Part shown: piece after piece, positions 9,861 to 22,487 of the stretch
How the letters are laid out: each line of letters begins with the position of its first letter
How positions within the stretch are numbered: position 1 is the first letter of the stretch
Source of the DNA: Euonymus europaeus
Lineage: Eukaryota > Streptophyta > Magnoliopsida > Celastrales > Celastraceae
Assembly: GCA_963580455.1 (NCBI GenBank)
Contig: OY756972.1
Coordinates: 1,937,001 to 2,001,000, forward strand
DNA: 64,000 nucleotides
Reading direction: 5' to 3'
Made by a program: the position numbers and the translations under genes
The notes under the pieces: generated by a model
What the model saw: only the letters and a program-made list of their open reading frames with translations
What the model was told of the DNA's origin: nothing
The model's database searches: none

Positions 9861-12800
9861 CACCTAGTTAGCCGCGAAATGTGGTTTCTTTACGTAAACG
9901 GTTTTATGAATATCCGTTGACTCCGAGTTCTGAATTCGGTGATTTTTAGCTTGATTTCACACTACTTTTCGAGCTCTACAATCCTGAGTTTTCGGATTTC
10001 GATTTCAGAACTCGTGGCTAGTAGGTCTCGTTTCACCTATTTAGCCGCGAAATGTGGTTTCTTTACGTAAACGGTTTTATGAATATCCGTTGACTCCGAG
10101 TTCTGAATTCGGTGATTTTTAGCTTGATTTCACACTACTTTTCGAGCTCTACGGTCCTGGCGTTTCTGATTTCGATTTCAGAACTCGTGGCTAGTAGGTC
10201 TCGTTTCACCTAGTTAGCCGCGAAATGCGGTTTCTTTACGTAAACGGTTTTATGAATATCCGTTGACTCCGAGTTCTGAATTCGGTGATTTTTAGCTTGA
10301 TTACACACTACTTTTCGAGCTCTACAATCCTGGGTTTTCGGATTTCGATTTCAGAACTCGTGGCTAGTAGGTCTCGTTTCACCTATTTAGCCGCGAAATG
10401 TGGTTTCTTTACGTAAACGGTTTTATGAATATCCCTTGACTCCGAGTTCTGAATTCGGTGATTTTTAGCTTGATTTCACACTACTTTTCGAGCTCTACAA
10501 TCCTGGGTTTTCGGATTTCAATTTCAGAACTCGTGGCTAGTAGGTCTCGTTTCACCTAGTTTGCCACGAAATGTGGTTTCTTTACGTAAACGGTTTTATG
10601 AATATCCGTTGACTCCGAGTTCTGAATTCGGTGATTTTTAGCTTGATTTCACACTACTTTTCGAGCTCTACTATCCTGAGTTTTCGGATTTCGATTTCAG
10701 AACTCGTGGCTAGTAGGTCTCGTTTCACCTAGTTAGCCGCGAAATGTGGATTCTTTACGTAAACGGTTTTATGAATATCCGTTGACTCCGAGTTCTGAAT
10801 TCGGTGATTTTTAGCTTGATTTCACACTACTTTTCGAGCTCTACAATCCTGGATTTTCGGATTACGATTTCAGAACTCGTGGCTAGTAGGTCTCATTTCA
10901 CCTAGTTAGCCGCGAAATGCGGTTTCTTTACGTAAACGGTTTTATGAATATCCGTTGACTCCGAGTTCTGAATTCGGTGATTTTTAGCTTGATTACACAC
11001 TACTTTTCGAGCTCTACAATCCTGGGTTTTCGGATTTCGATTTCAGAACTAGTGGCTAGTAGGTCTCGTTTCACCTATTTAGCCGCGAAATGTGGTTTCT
11101 TTACGTAAACGGTTTTATGAATATCCGTTGACTCCGAGTTCTGAATTCGGTGATTTTTAGCTTGATTTCACACTACTTTTCGAGCTCTACGATCCTGGGG
11201 TTTCGGATTTCGATTTCAGAACTCGTGGCTAGTAGGTCTCGTTTCACCTAGTTAGCCGCGAAATGCGGTTTCTTTACGTAAACGGTTTTATGAATATCCG
11301 TTGACTCCGAGTTCTGAATTCGGTGATTTTTAGCTTGATTACACACTACTTTTCGAGCTCTACAATCCTGGGTTTTCGGATTTCGATTTCAGAACTTGTG
11401 GCTAGTAGGTCTCGTTTCACCTATTTAGCCGCGAAATGCGGTTTCTTTACGTAAACGGTTTTATGAATATCCGTTGACTCCGAGTTCTGAATTCGGTGAT
11501 TTTTAGCTTGATTACACACTACTTTTCGAGCTCTACAATCCTGGGTTTTCGGATTTCGATTTCAGAACTCGTGGCTAGTAGGTCTCGTTTCACCTATTTA
11601 GCCGCGAAATGTGGTTTCTTTACGTAAACGGTTTTATGAATATCCCTTGACTCCGAGTTCTGAATTCGGTGATTTTTAGCTTGATTTCACACTACTTTTC
11701 GAGCTCTACAATCCTGGCGTTTCTGATTTTTATTTCAGAACTCGTGGCTAGTTGGTCTCGTTTCACCTAGTTAGCCGCGAAATGTGGTTTCTTTACGTAA
11801 ACGGTTTTATGAATATCCGTTGACTCCGAGTTCTGAATTCGGTGATTTTTAGCTTGATTTCACACTACTTTTCGAGCTCTACAATCTTAAGTTTTCGGAT
11901 TTCGATTTCAGAATTCGTGGCTAGTAGGTCTCGTTTCACCTAGTTAGCCGCGAAATGTGGATTCTTTACGTAAACGGTTTTATGAATATCCGTTGACTCC
12001 GAGTTCTGAATTAGGTGATTTTTAGCTTGATTTCACGCTACTTTTCGAGCTCTACAATCCTGGATTTTCGGATTTTGATTTCAGAACTCGTGGCTAGTAG
12101 GTCTCGTTTCACCTAGTTAGCCGCGAAATGTGGTTTCTTTACGTAAACGGTTTTATGAATATCCGTTGACTCCGAGTTCTGAATTCGGTGATTTTTAGCT
12201 TGATTTCACACTACTTTTCGAGCTCTACAATCCTGGGTTTTCGGATTTCGATTTCAGAACTCGTGGCTAGTAGGTCTCGTTTCACCTATTTAGCCGCGAA
12301 ATGTGGTTTCTTTACGTAAACGGTTTAATGAATATCCGTTGACTCCGAGTTCTGAATTCGGTGATTTTTAGCTTGATTTCACACTACTTTTTGAGCTCTA
12401 CGGTCCTGGCGTTTCTGATTTCGATTTCAGAACTCGTGGCTAGTAGGTCTCGTTTCACCTAGTTAGCCGCGAAATGCGGTTTCTTTACGTAAACGGTTTT
12501 ATGAATATCCGTTGACTCCGAGTTCTGAATTCGGAGATTTTTAGCTTGATTACACACTACTTTTCGAGCTCTACAATCCTGGGTTTTCGGATTTCAATTT
12601 CAGAACTCGTGGCTATTAGGTCTCGTTTCACCTATTTAGCCGCGAAATGTGGTTTCTTTACGTAAACGGTTTTATGAATATCCCTTGACTCCGAGTTCTG
12701 AATTCGGTGATTTTTAGCTTGATTTCACACTACTTTTCGAGCTCTACAATCCTGGGTTTTCGGATTTCAATTTCAGAACTCGTGGCTAGTAGGTCTCGTT

Positions 12801-13147
12801 TCACCTAGTTAGCCACGAAATGTGGTTTCTTTACGTAAACGGTTTTATGAATATCCGTTGACTCCGAGTTCTGAATTCGGTGATTTTTAGCTTGATTTCA
12901 CACTACTTTTCGAGCTCTACAATCCTGGGTTTTCGGATTTTGATTTCAGAACTCGTGGCTAGTAGGTCTCGTTTCACCTATTTAGCCGCAAAATGTGGTT
13001 TCTTTACGTAAACGGTTTTATGAATATCCGTTGACTCCGAGTTCTGAATTCGGTGACTTTTAGCTTGATTTCACACTACTTTTCGAGCTCTACGATCCTG
13101 GTGTTTCTGATTTTGATTTCAGAACTCGTGGCTAGTTGGTCTCGTTT
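9861..13147 (+). repeat. Mixed monomers rich in the GCGGTTTC/GATTACACAC type
   Basis: Nineteen monomers without a clean tandem unit. The type combining GCGGTTTC (unit 21-28) with GATTACACAC (unit 93-102) appears at 10,207, 10,899, 11,245, 11,418 and 12,456, usually followed by a CACCTATTTA monomer. Several monomers carry ATCCCTTGAC instead of ATCCGTTGAC. The recurring neighbours suggest an old dimer or trimer now scrambled. Nothing else is visible. Confidence 0.75.
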
Positions 13148-14012
13148 CACCTAGTTAGCCGCGAAATGTGGTTTCTTTACGTAAACGGTTTTATGAATAT
13201 CCGTTGACTCCGAGTTCTGAATTCGGTGATTTTTAGCTTGATTTCACACTACTTTTCGAGCTCTACAATATTAGGTTTTCGGATTTCGATTTCAGAACTC
13301 GTGGCTAGTAGGACTTGTTTCACCTAGTTAGCCGCGAAAAGTGGTTTCTTTACGTAAACGGTTTTATGAATATCCGTTGACTCCGAGTTCTGAATTCCGT
13401 GATTTTTAGCTTGATTTCACACTACTTTTCGAGCTCTACAATCCTGGGTTTTCGGATTTCAATTTCAGAACTCGTGGCTAGTAGGTCTCGTTTCTCCTAG
13501 TTAGCCACGAAATGTGGTTTCTTTACGTAAACGGTTTTATGAATATCCGTTGACTCCGAGTTCTGAATTCGGTGATTTTTAGCTTGATTTCACACTACTT
13601 TTCGGGCTCTACTATCCTGAGTTTTTGGATTTCGATTTCAGAACTCGTGGCTAGTAGGTCTCGTTTCACCTAGTTAGCCGCGAAATGTGGATTCTTTACG
13701 TAAACGGTTTTATAAATATCCGTTGACTCCGAGTTCTGAATTCGGTGATTTTTAGATTGATTTCACACTACTTTTCGAGCTCTACGATCCTGGCGTTTCT
13801 GATTTCGATTTCAGAACTCGTGGCTAGTAGGTCTCGTTTCACCTAGTTAGCCGCGAAATGCGGTTTCTTTACGTAAACGGTTTTATGAATATCCGTTGAC
13901 TCCGAGTTCTGAATTCGGTGATTTTTAGCTTGATTACACACTACTTTTCGAGCTCTACAATCCTGGGTTTTCGGATTTCGATTTCAGAACTTGTGGCTAG
14001 TAGGTCTCGTTT
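13148..14012 (+). repeat. 5-monomer (865-bp) unit, copy 1
   Basis: Private marks repeat 865 bp later: CAATATTAGG (13,266 and 14,131), GGACTTGTTTCACC, AATTCCGTGATT, GTTTCTCCTAG, TTTTATAAATATCC and TTAGATTGATTT. The copies differ at few sites, for example CGGGCTCTACTATCC here against CGAGCTCTACTATCC in copy 2. The first monomer starts CACCTAGTTA here and CACCTATTTA in copy 2, so the left breakpoint lies inside it. Confidence 0.92.
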
Positions 14013-14877
14013 CACCTATTTAGCCGCGAAATGTGGTTTCTTTACGTAAACGGTTTTATGAATATCCGTTGACTCCGAGTTCTGAATTCGGTGATTTTTA
14101 GCTTGATTTCACACTACTTTTCGAGCTCTACAATATTAGGTTTTCGGATTTCGATTTCAGAACTCGTGGCTAGTAGGACTTGTTTCACCTAGTTAGCCGC
14201 GAAAAGTGGTTTCTTTACGTAAACGGTTTTATGAATATCCGTTGACTCCGAGTTCTGAATTCCGTGATTTTTAGCTTGATTTCACACTACTTTTCGAGCT
14301 CTACAATCCTGGGTTTTCGGATTTCAATTTCAGAACTCGTGGCTAGTAGGTCTCGTTTCTCCTAGTTAGCCACGAAATGTGGTTTCTTTACGTAAACGGT
14401 TTTATGAATATCCGTTGACTCCGAGTTCTGAATTCGGTGATTTTTAGCTTGATTTCACACTACTTTTCGAGCTCTACTATCCTGAGTTTTCGGATTTCGA
14501 TTTCAGAACTCGTGGCTAGTAGGTCTCGTTTCACCTAGTTAGCCGCGAAATGTGGATTCTTTACGTAAACGGTTTTATAAATATCCGTTGACTCCGAGTT
14601 CTGAATTCGGTGATTTTTAGATTGATTTCACACTACTTTTCGAGCTCTACGATCCTGGCGTTTCTGATTTCGATTTCAGAACTCGTGGCTAGTAGGTCTC
14701 GTTTCACCTAGTTAGCCGCGAAATGCGGTTTCTTTACGTAAACGGTTTTATGAATATCCGTTGACTCCGAGTTCTGAATTCGGTGATTTTTAGCTTGATT
14801 ACACACCACTTTTCGAGCTCTACAATCCTGGGTTTTCGGATTTCGATTTCAGAACTTGTGGCTAGTAGGTCTCGTTT
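14013..14877 (+). repeat. 5-monomer (865-bp) unit, copy 2
   Basis: Tandem copy of 13,148-14,012 with the same five types in order: CAATATTAGG; GAAAAGTGG with CCGTGATT; GCCACG with CTATCCTGAG; GGATTC with TATAAATATCC; GCGGTTTC with GATTACACAC. The last monomer has ACACCAC where copy 1 has ACACTAC. Confidence 0.92.
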
Positions 14878-15050
14878 CACCTATTTAGCCGCGAAATGTG
14901 GTTTCTTTACGTAAACGGTTTTATGAATATCCGTTGACTCCGAGTTCTGAATTCGGTGATTTTTAGCTTGATTTCACACTACTTTTCGAGCTCTACGATC
15001 CTGGCGTTTCTGATTTTGATTTCAGAACTCGTGGCTAGTTGGTCTCGTTT

Positions 15051-16260
15051 CACCTAGTTAGATGCGAAATGTGGATTCTTTACGTAAACGGTTTTATGAA
15101 TATCCGTTGACTCCGAGTTCTGAATTCGGTGATTTTAGCTTGATTTCACACTACTTTTCGAGCTCTACAATCCCGGATTTTCGGATTTTGATTTCAGAAC
15201 TCGTGGCTAGTAGGTCTCGTTTCACCTAGTTAGCCGCGAAATGTGGTTTCTTTACGTAAACGGTTTTATGAATATCCGTTGACTCCGAGTTCTGAATTCG
15301 GTGATTTTTAGCTTGATTTCACACTACTTTTCGAGCTCTACAATCCTGGGTTTTCGGATTTCGATTTCAGAACTCGTGGCTAGTAGGTCTCGTTTCACCT
15401 ATTTAGCCGCGAAATGTGGTTTCTTTACGTAAACGGTTTTATGAATATCCGTTGACTCCGAGTTCTGAATTCGGTGATTTTTAGCTTGATTTCACACTAC
15501 TTTTCGAGCTCTACGGTCCTGGCGTTTCTGATTTCGATTTCAGAACTCGTGGCTAGTAGGTCTCGTTTCACCTAGTTAGCCGCGAAATGCGGTTTCTTTA
15601 CGTAAACGGTTTTATGAATATTCGTTGACTCCGAGTTCTGAATTCGGTGATTTTTAGCTTGATTACACACTACTTTTCGAGCTCTACAATCCTGGGTTTT
15701 CGGATTTCGATTTCAGAACTCGTGGCTAGTAGGTCTCGTTTCACCTATTTAGCCGCGAAATGTGGTTTCTTTACGTAAACGGTTTTATGAATATCCCTTG
15801 ACTCCGAGTTCTGAATTCGGTGATTTTTAGCTTGATTTCACACTACTTTTCGAGCTCTACTATCCTGAGTTTTCGGATTTCGATTTCAGAACTCGTGGCT
15901 AGTAGGTCTCATTTCACCTAGTTAGCCACGAAATGTGGATTCTTTACGTAAACGGTTTTATGAATATCCGTTGACTCCGAGTTCTGAATTCGGTGATTTT
16001 TAGCTTGATTTCACACTACTTTTCGAGCTCTACAATCCTGGATTTTCGGATTTCGATTTCAGAACTCGTGGCTAGTAGGTCTCGTTTCACCTAGTTAGCC
16101 GCGAAATGCGGTTTCTTTACGTAAACGGTTTTATGAATATCCGTTGACTCCGAGTTCTGAATTCGGTGATTTTTAGCTTGATTACACACTACTTTTCGAG
16201 CTCTACAATCCTGGGTTTTCGGATTTCGATTTCAGAACTTGTGGCTAGTAGGTCTCGTTT
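15051..16260 (+). repeat. 7-monomer (1,210-bp) unit, copy 1
   Basis: The first monomer is 172 bp (GATTTTAGC instead of GATTTTTAGC at about 15,131) and has CAATCCCGGATT. Both marks recur at +1,210, as do GAATATTCGTTG (15,617 and 16,827) and CTCATTTCACC before GCCACG. The first monomer starts TAGATGCG with GGATTC, unlike its partner, which puts the breakpoint inside it between about 15,075 and 15,131. Confidence 0.92.
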
Positions 16261-17470
16261 CACCTATTTAGCCGCGAAATGTGGTTTCTTTACGTAAACG
16301 GTTTTATGAATATCCGTTGACTCCGAGTTCTGAATTCGGTGATTTTAGCTTGATTTCACACTACTTTTCGAGCTCTACAATCCCGGATTTTCGGATTTTG
16401 ATTTCAGAACTCGTGGCTAGTAGGTCTCGTTTCACCTAGTTAGCCGCGAAATGTGGTTTCTTTGCGTAAACGGTTTTATGAATATCCGTTGACTCCGAGT
16501 TCTGAATTCGGTGATTTTTAGCTTGATTTCACACTACTTTTCGAGCTCTACAATCCTGGGTTTTCGGATTTCGATTTCAGAACTCGTGGCTAGTAGGTCT
16601 CGTTTCACCTATTTAGCCGCGAAATGTGGTTTCTTTACGTAAACGGTTTTATGAATATCCGTTGACTCCGAGTTCTGAATTCGGTGATTTTTAGCTTGAT
16701 TTCACACTACTTTTCGAGCTCTACGGTCCTGGCGTTTCTGATTTCGATTTCAGAACTCGTGGCTAGTAGGTCTCGTTTCACCTAGTTAGCCGCGAAATGC
16801 GGTTTCTTTACGTAAACGGTTTTATGAATATTCGTTGACTCCGAGTTCTGAATTCGGTGATTTTTAGCTTGATTACACACTACTTTTCGAGCTCTACAAT
16901 CCTGGGTTTTCGGATTTCGATTTCAGAACTCGTGGCTAGTAGGTCTCGTTTCACCTATTTAGCCGCGAAATGTGGTTTCTTTACGTAAACGGTTTTATGA
17001 ATATCCCTTGACTCCGAGTTCTGAATTCGGTGATTTTTAGCTTGATTTCACACTACTTTTCGAGCTCTACTATCCTGAGTTTTCGGATTTCGATTTCAGA
17101 ACTCGTGGCTAGTAGGTCTCATTTCACCTAGTTAGCCACGAAATGTGGATTCTTTACGTAAACGGTTTTATGAATATCCGTTGACTCCGAGTTCTGAATT
17201 CGGTGATTTTTAGCTTGATTTCACACTACTTTTCGAGCTCTACAATCCTGGATTTTCGGATTTCGATTTCAGAACTCGTGGCTAGTAGGTCTCGTTTCAC
17301 CTAGTTAGCCGCGAAATGCGGTTTCTTTACGTAAACGGTTTTATGAATATCCGTTGACTCCGAGTTCTGAATTCGGTGATTTTTAGCTTGATTACACACT
17401 ACTTTTCGAGCTCTACAATCCTGGGTTTTCGGATTTCGATTTCAGAACTTGTGGCTAGTAGGTCTCGTTT
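16261..17470 (+). repeat. 7-monomer (1,210-bp) unit, copy 2
   Basis: Tandem copy of 15,051-16,260 including the same one-base deletion (about 16,341), so the deletion came before the duplication. From 16,606 onward this copy also belongs to a larger block repeated at 22,488. One extra change is TTTGCGTAAAC near 16,464. Confidence 0.92.
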
Positions 17471-18681
17471 CACCTATTTAGCCGCGAAATGTGGTTTCTT
17501 TACGTAAACGGTTTTATGAATATCCGTTGACTCCGAGTTCTGAATTCGGTGATTTTTAGCTTGATTTCACACTACTTTTCGAGCTCTACGATCCTGGGGT
17601 TTCTGATTTTGATTTCAGAACTCGTGGCTAGTTGGTCTCGTTTCACCTAGTTAGCCGCGAAATGTGGTTTCTTTACGTAAACGGTTTTATGAATATCCGT
17701 TGACTCCGAGTTCTGAATTCGGTGATTTTTAGCTTGATTTCACACTACTTTTGGAGCTCTACAATCCTCGATTTTCGGATTTCGATTTCAGAACTCGTGG
17801 CTAGTAGGTCTCGTTTCACCTAGTTAGCCGCGAAATGTGGTTTCTTTACGTAAACGGTTTTATGAATATCCGTTGACTCCGAGTTCTGAATTTGGTGATT
17901 TTTAGCTTGATTTCACACTACTTTTCGAGCTCTACAATCCTGGGTTTTCGGATTTCAATTTCAGAACTCGTGGCTAGTAGGTCTCGTTTCACCTATTTAG
18001 CCGCGAAATGTGGTTTCTTTACGTAAACGGTTTTATGAATATCCGTTGACTCCGAGTTCTGAATTCGGTGATTTTTAGCTTGATTTCACACTACTTTTCG
18101 AGCTCTACGATCGTGACATTTCTGATTTTGATTTCTGAACTCGTGGCTAGTTGGTCTCGTTTCACCTAGTTAGCCGCGAAATGTGGTTTCTTTACGTAAA
18201 CGGTTTTATGAATATCCGTTGACTCCGAGTTCTGAATTCGGTGATTTTTAGCTTGATTTCACACTACTTTTCAAGATCTACGATTATGGAGTTTCGGATT
18301 TTGATTTCAGAACTCGTGGCTAGTTGGTCTCGTTTCACCTAGTTAGCCGTGAAATGTGGTTTCTTTACGTAAACGGTTTTATGAATATCGGTTGACTCCG
18401 AGTTCTGAATTCGGTGATTTTTAGCTTGATTTCACACTATTTTTCGACCTCTACGATCCTGGCATTTCTGATTTCGATTTCAGAACTCGTGGCTAGTAGG
18501 TCTCGTTTCACCTAGTTAGCCGCGAAATGTGGTTTCTTTACGTAAACAGTTTTATTAATATCCGTTGACTCCGAGTTCTGAATTCGGTGATTTTTAGCTT
18601 GATTTCACACTACTTTTCGAGCTCTACGATCCTGGCGTTTCTGATTTTGATTTCAGAACTCGTGGCTAGTTGGTCTCGTTT
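16606..18681 (+). repeat. 12-monomer (2,076-bp) block, left copy
   Basis: These twelve monomers reappear at 22,488-24,563, 34 monomers (5,882 bp) away: GGTCCTGG, GCGGTTTC, ATCCCTTGAC with CTATCCTGAG, GCCACG with GGATTC, GCGGTTTC with AACTTGTGG, then the seven-monomer cassette starting at 17,471. The block therefore spans the end of the 7-mer tandem and the start of the next domain, so it was copied after the 7-mer pair had formed. Confidence 0.88.
17471..18681 (+). repeat. 7-monomer (1,211-bp) dispersed cassette, copy 1
   Basis: Ordered types: GATCCTGGGG; ACTTTTGGAGC with CCTCGATT; AATTTGGTG with TTTCAATTT; GATCGTGACATT with ATTTCTGAAC; CAAGATCTACGATTATGG; CCGTG with TATCGG; AAACAG with TTATTAATATCC. 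The same series occurs at 20,066 and 23,353. The spacings, 15 and 19 monomers, are unequal, so this is not a simple tandem. Confidence 0.92.
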
Positions 18682-20065
18682 CACCTAGTTAGCCGCGAAA
18701 TGTGGTTTCTTTACGTAAACGGTTTTATGAATATCCGTTGACTCCGAGTTCTGAATTTGGTGATTTTTAGCTTGATTTCACACTACTTTTCGAGCTCTAC
18801 AATCCTGGGTTTTCGGATTTCAATTTCAGAACTCGTGGCTAGTAGGTGTCGTTTCTCCTAGTTAGCCACGAAATGTGGTTTCTTTACGTAAACGGTTTTA
18901 TGAATATCCGTTGACTCCGAGTTCTGAATTTGGTGATTTTTAGCTTGATTTCACACTACTTTTCGAGCTCTACTATCCTGAGTTTTCGGATTTCGATTTC
19001 AGAACTCGTGGCTAGTAGGTCTCGTTTCACCTAGTTAGCCGCGAAATGTGGATTCTTTACGTAAACGGTTTTATGAATATCCGTTGACTCCGAGTTCTGA
19101 ATTCGGTGATTTTTAGCTTGATTTCACCCTACTTTTCGAGCTCTACAATCCTGGATTTTCGGATTTCGATTTCAGAACTCGTGGCTAGTAGGTCTCGTTT
19201 CACCTAGTTAGCCGCGAAATGCGGTTTCTTTACGTAAACGGTTTTATGAATATCCGTTGACTCCGAGTTCTGAATTCGGTGATTTTTAGCTTGATTACAC
19301 ACTACTTTTCGAGCTCTACAATCCTGGGTTTTCGGATTTCGATTTCAGAACTTGTGGCTAGTTGGTCTCGTTTCACCTAGTTAGCCGCGAAATGTGGTTT
19401 CTTTACGTAAACGGTTTTATGAATATCCGTTGACTCCGAGTTCTGAATTCGGTGATTTTTAGCTTGATTTCACACTACTTTTCGAGCTCTACGATCCTGG
19501 TGTTTCTGATTTTGATTTCAGAACTCGTGGCTAGTTGGTCTCGTTTCACCTAGTTAGCCGCGAAATGTGGTTTCTTTACGTAAACGGTTTTATGAATATC
19601 CGTTGACTCCGAGTTCTGAATTCGGTGATTTTTAGCTTGATTTCACACTACTTTTGGAGCTCTACAATCCTCGATTTTCGGATTTCGATTTCAGAACTCG
19701 TGGCTAGTAGGTCTCGTTTCACCTAGTTAGCCGCGAAATGTGGTTTCTTTACGTAAACGGTTTTATGAATATCCGTTGACTCCGAGTTCTGAATTTGGTG
19801 ATTTTTAGCTTGATTTCACACTACTTTTCGAGCTCTACAATCCTGGATTTTCGGATTTCGATTTCAGAACTCGTGGCTAGTAGGTCTCGTTTCACCTAGT
19901 TAGCCGCGAAATGCGGTTTCTTTACGTAAACGGTTTTATGAATATCCGTTGACTCCGAGTTCTGAATTCGGTGATTTTTAGCTTGATTACACACTACTTT
20001 TCGAGCTCTACAATCCTGGGTTTTCGAATTTCGATTTCAGAACTTGTGGCTAGTTGGTCTCGTTT
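18682..20065 (+). repeat. Eight monomers between cassette copies
   Basis: The part from 19,374 (GATCCTGGTG; TTTTGGAGC with CCTCG; AATTTGG; GCGGTTTC with AACTTGTGG) resembles 20,066-20,584 at a 692-bp offset, so the beginning of the cassette is itself duplicated as a 4-mer here. The preceding part has CTATCCTGAG then GGATTC with TTCACCCTAC. Nothing but satellite is present. Confidence 0.8.
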
Positions 20066-21276
20066 CACCTAGTTAGCCGCGAAATGTGGTTTCTTTACGT
20101 AAACGGTTTTATGAATATCCGTTGACTCCGAGTTCTGAATTCGGTGATTTTTAGCTTGATTTCACACTACTTTTCGAGCTCTACGATCCTGGGGTTTCTG
20201 ATTTTGATTTCAGAACTCGTGGCTAGTTGGTCTCGTTTCACCTAGTTAGCCGCGAAATGTGGTTTCTTTACGTAAACGGTTTTATGAATATCCGTTGACT
20301 CCGAGTTCTGAATTCGGTGATTTTTAGCTTGATTTCACACTACTTTTGGAGCTCTACAATCCTCGATTTTCGGATTTCGATTTCAGAACTCGTGGCTAGT
20401 AGGTCTCGTTTCACCTAGTTAGCCGCGAAATGTGGTTTCTTTACGTAAACGGTTTTATGAATATCCGTTGACTCCGAGTTCTGAATTTGGTGATTTTTAG
20501 CTTGATTTCACACTACTTTTCGAGCTCTACAATCCTGGGTTTTCGGATTTCAATTTCAGAACTCGTGGCTAGTAGGTCTCGTTTCACCTATTTAGCCGCG
20601 AAATGTGGTTTCTTTACGAAAACGGTTTTATGAATATCCGTTGACTCCGAGTTCTGAATTCGGTGATTTTTAGCTTGATTTCACACTACTTTTCGAGCTC
20701 TACGATCGTGACATTTCTGATTTTGATTTCTGAACTCGTGGCTAGTTGGTCTCGTTTCACCTAGTTAGCCGCGAAATGTGGTTTCTTTACGTAAACGCTT
20801 TTATGAATATCCGTTGACTCCGAGTTCTGAATTCGGTGATTTTTAGCTTGATTTCACACTACTTTTCAAGATCTACGATTATGGAGTTTCGGATTTTGAT
20901 TTCAGAACTCGTGGCTAGTTGGTCTCGTTTCACCTAGTTAGCCGTGAAATGTAGTTTCTTTACGTAAACGGTTTTATGAATATCGGTTGACTCCGAGTTC
21001 TGAATTCGGTGATTTTTAGCTTGATTTCACACTACTTTTCGAGCTCTACGATCCTGGCATTTCTGATTTCGATTTCAGAACTCGTGGCTAGTAGGTCTCG
21101 TTTCACCTAGTTAGCCGCGAAATGTGGTTTCTTTATGTAAACAGTTTTATTAATATCCGTTGACTCCGAGTTCTGAATTCGGTGATTTTTAGCTTGATTT
21201 CACACTACTTTTCGAGCTCTACGATCCTGGCGTTTCTGATTTTGATTTCAGAACTCGTGGCTAGTTGGTCTCGTTT
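20066..21276 (+). repeat. 7-monomer dispersed cassette, copy 2
   Basis: The order of types matches 17,471-18,681 exactly, at an offset of 2,595 bp (15 monomers). Copy-specific changes include CGAAAACGG (about 20,619), AACGCTTTT (about 20,798), AATGTAGTTTC (about 20,951) and TTATGTAAACAG (about 21,135). Confidence 0.92.
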
Positions 21277-21968
21277 CACCAAGTTAGCCGCGAAATGTGG
21301 TTTCCTTACGTAAACGGTTTTATGAATATCCCTTGACTCCGAGTTCTGAATTCGGTGATTTTTAGCTTGATTTCACACTACTTTTCGAGCTCTACGATCC
21401 TGGCGTTTCTGATTTCGATTTCAGAACTCGTGGCTAGTAGGTCTCGTTTCACCTAGTTAGCCGCGAAATGCGGTTTCTTTACGTAAACGGTTTTATGAAT
21501 ATCCGTTGACTCCGAGTTCTGAATTCGGTGATTTTTAGCTTGATTTCACACTACTTCTCGAGCTCTACAATCCTGGCATTTCGGATTTTGATTTCAGAAC
21601 TCGTTGCTAGTAGGTCTCGTTTCACCAAGTTAGCCGCGAAATGTGGTTTCCTTACGTAAACGGTTTTATGAATATCCCTTGACTCCGAGTTCTGAATTCG
21701 GTGATTTTTAGCTTGATTTCACACTACTTTTCGAGCTCTACGATCCTGGCGTTTCTGATTTCGATTTCAGAACTCGTGGCTAGTAGGTCTCGTTTCACCT
21801 AGTTAGCCGCGAAATGCGGTTTCTTTACGTAAACGGTTTTATGAATATCCGTTGACTCCGAGTTCTGAATTCGGTGATTTTTAGCTTGATTTCACACTAC
21901 TTCTCGAGCTCTACAATCCTGGCATTTCGGATTTTGATTTCAGAACTCGTTGCTAGTAGGTCTCGTTT
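21277..21968 (+). repeat. Dimer (346-bp) tandem, two copies
   Basis: Monomer pair 21,277-21,622 (CACCAAGTTA, TTTCCTTACG and CCCTTGAC, then GCGGTTTC with ACTTCTCGAGC and ACTCGTTGCTAG) is repeated at 21,623-21,968. I saw no difference between the copies, so this is one of the youngest events in the window. Confidence 0.92.
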
Positions 21969-22487
21969 CACCAAGTTAGCCGCGAAATGTGGTTTCTTTA
22001 CGTAAACGGTTTTATGAATATCCGTTGACTCCGAGTTCTGAATTCGGTGATTTTTAGCTTGATTTCACACTACTTTTCGAGCTCTACAATCCTGGGTTTT
22101 TGGATTTCGATTTCAGAACTCGTGGCTAGTAGGTCTCGTTTCACCTATTTAGCCGCGAAATGTGGTTTCTTTACGTAAACGGTTTTATGAATATCCGTTG
22201 ACTCCGAGTTCTGAATTCGGTGATTTTTAGCTTGATTACACACTACTTTTCGAGCTCTACAATCCTGGGTTTTCGGATTTCGATTTCAGAACTCGTGGTT
22301 AGTAGGTCTCGTTTCACCTATTTAGCCGCGAAATGTGGTTTCTTTACGTAAACGGTTTTATGAATATCCCTTGACTCCGAGTTCTGAATTCGGTGATTTT
22401 TAGCTTGATTTCACACTACTTTTGGAGCTCTACAATCCTCGATTTTCGGATTTCGATTTCAGAACTCGTGGCTAGTAGGTCTCGTTT
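21969..22487 (+). repeat. Three linking monomers
   Basis: The first still carries CACCAAGTTA from the dimer run. The second has GATTACACAC but without GCGGTTTC. The third has ATCCCTTGAC with ACTTTTGGAGC and CCTCGATT. The second and third therefore join marks normally found in different monomers and look like recombinants. Confidence 0.75.

Noticed and set aside
21969..22487. Possible inverted segment at a domain change
   Set aside because: The reverse complement of the conserved core (for example CCGAATTCAGAACTCGG with its flanks) does not replace the forward core anywhere. All monomers read in one direction.
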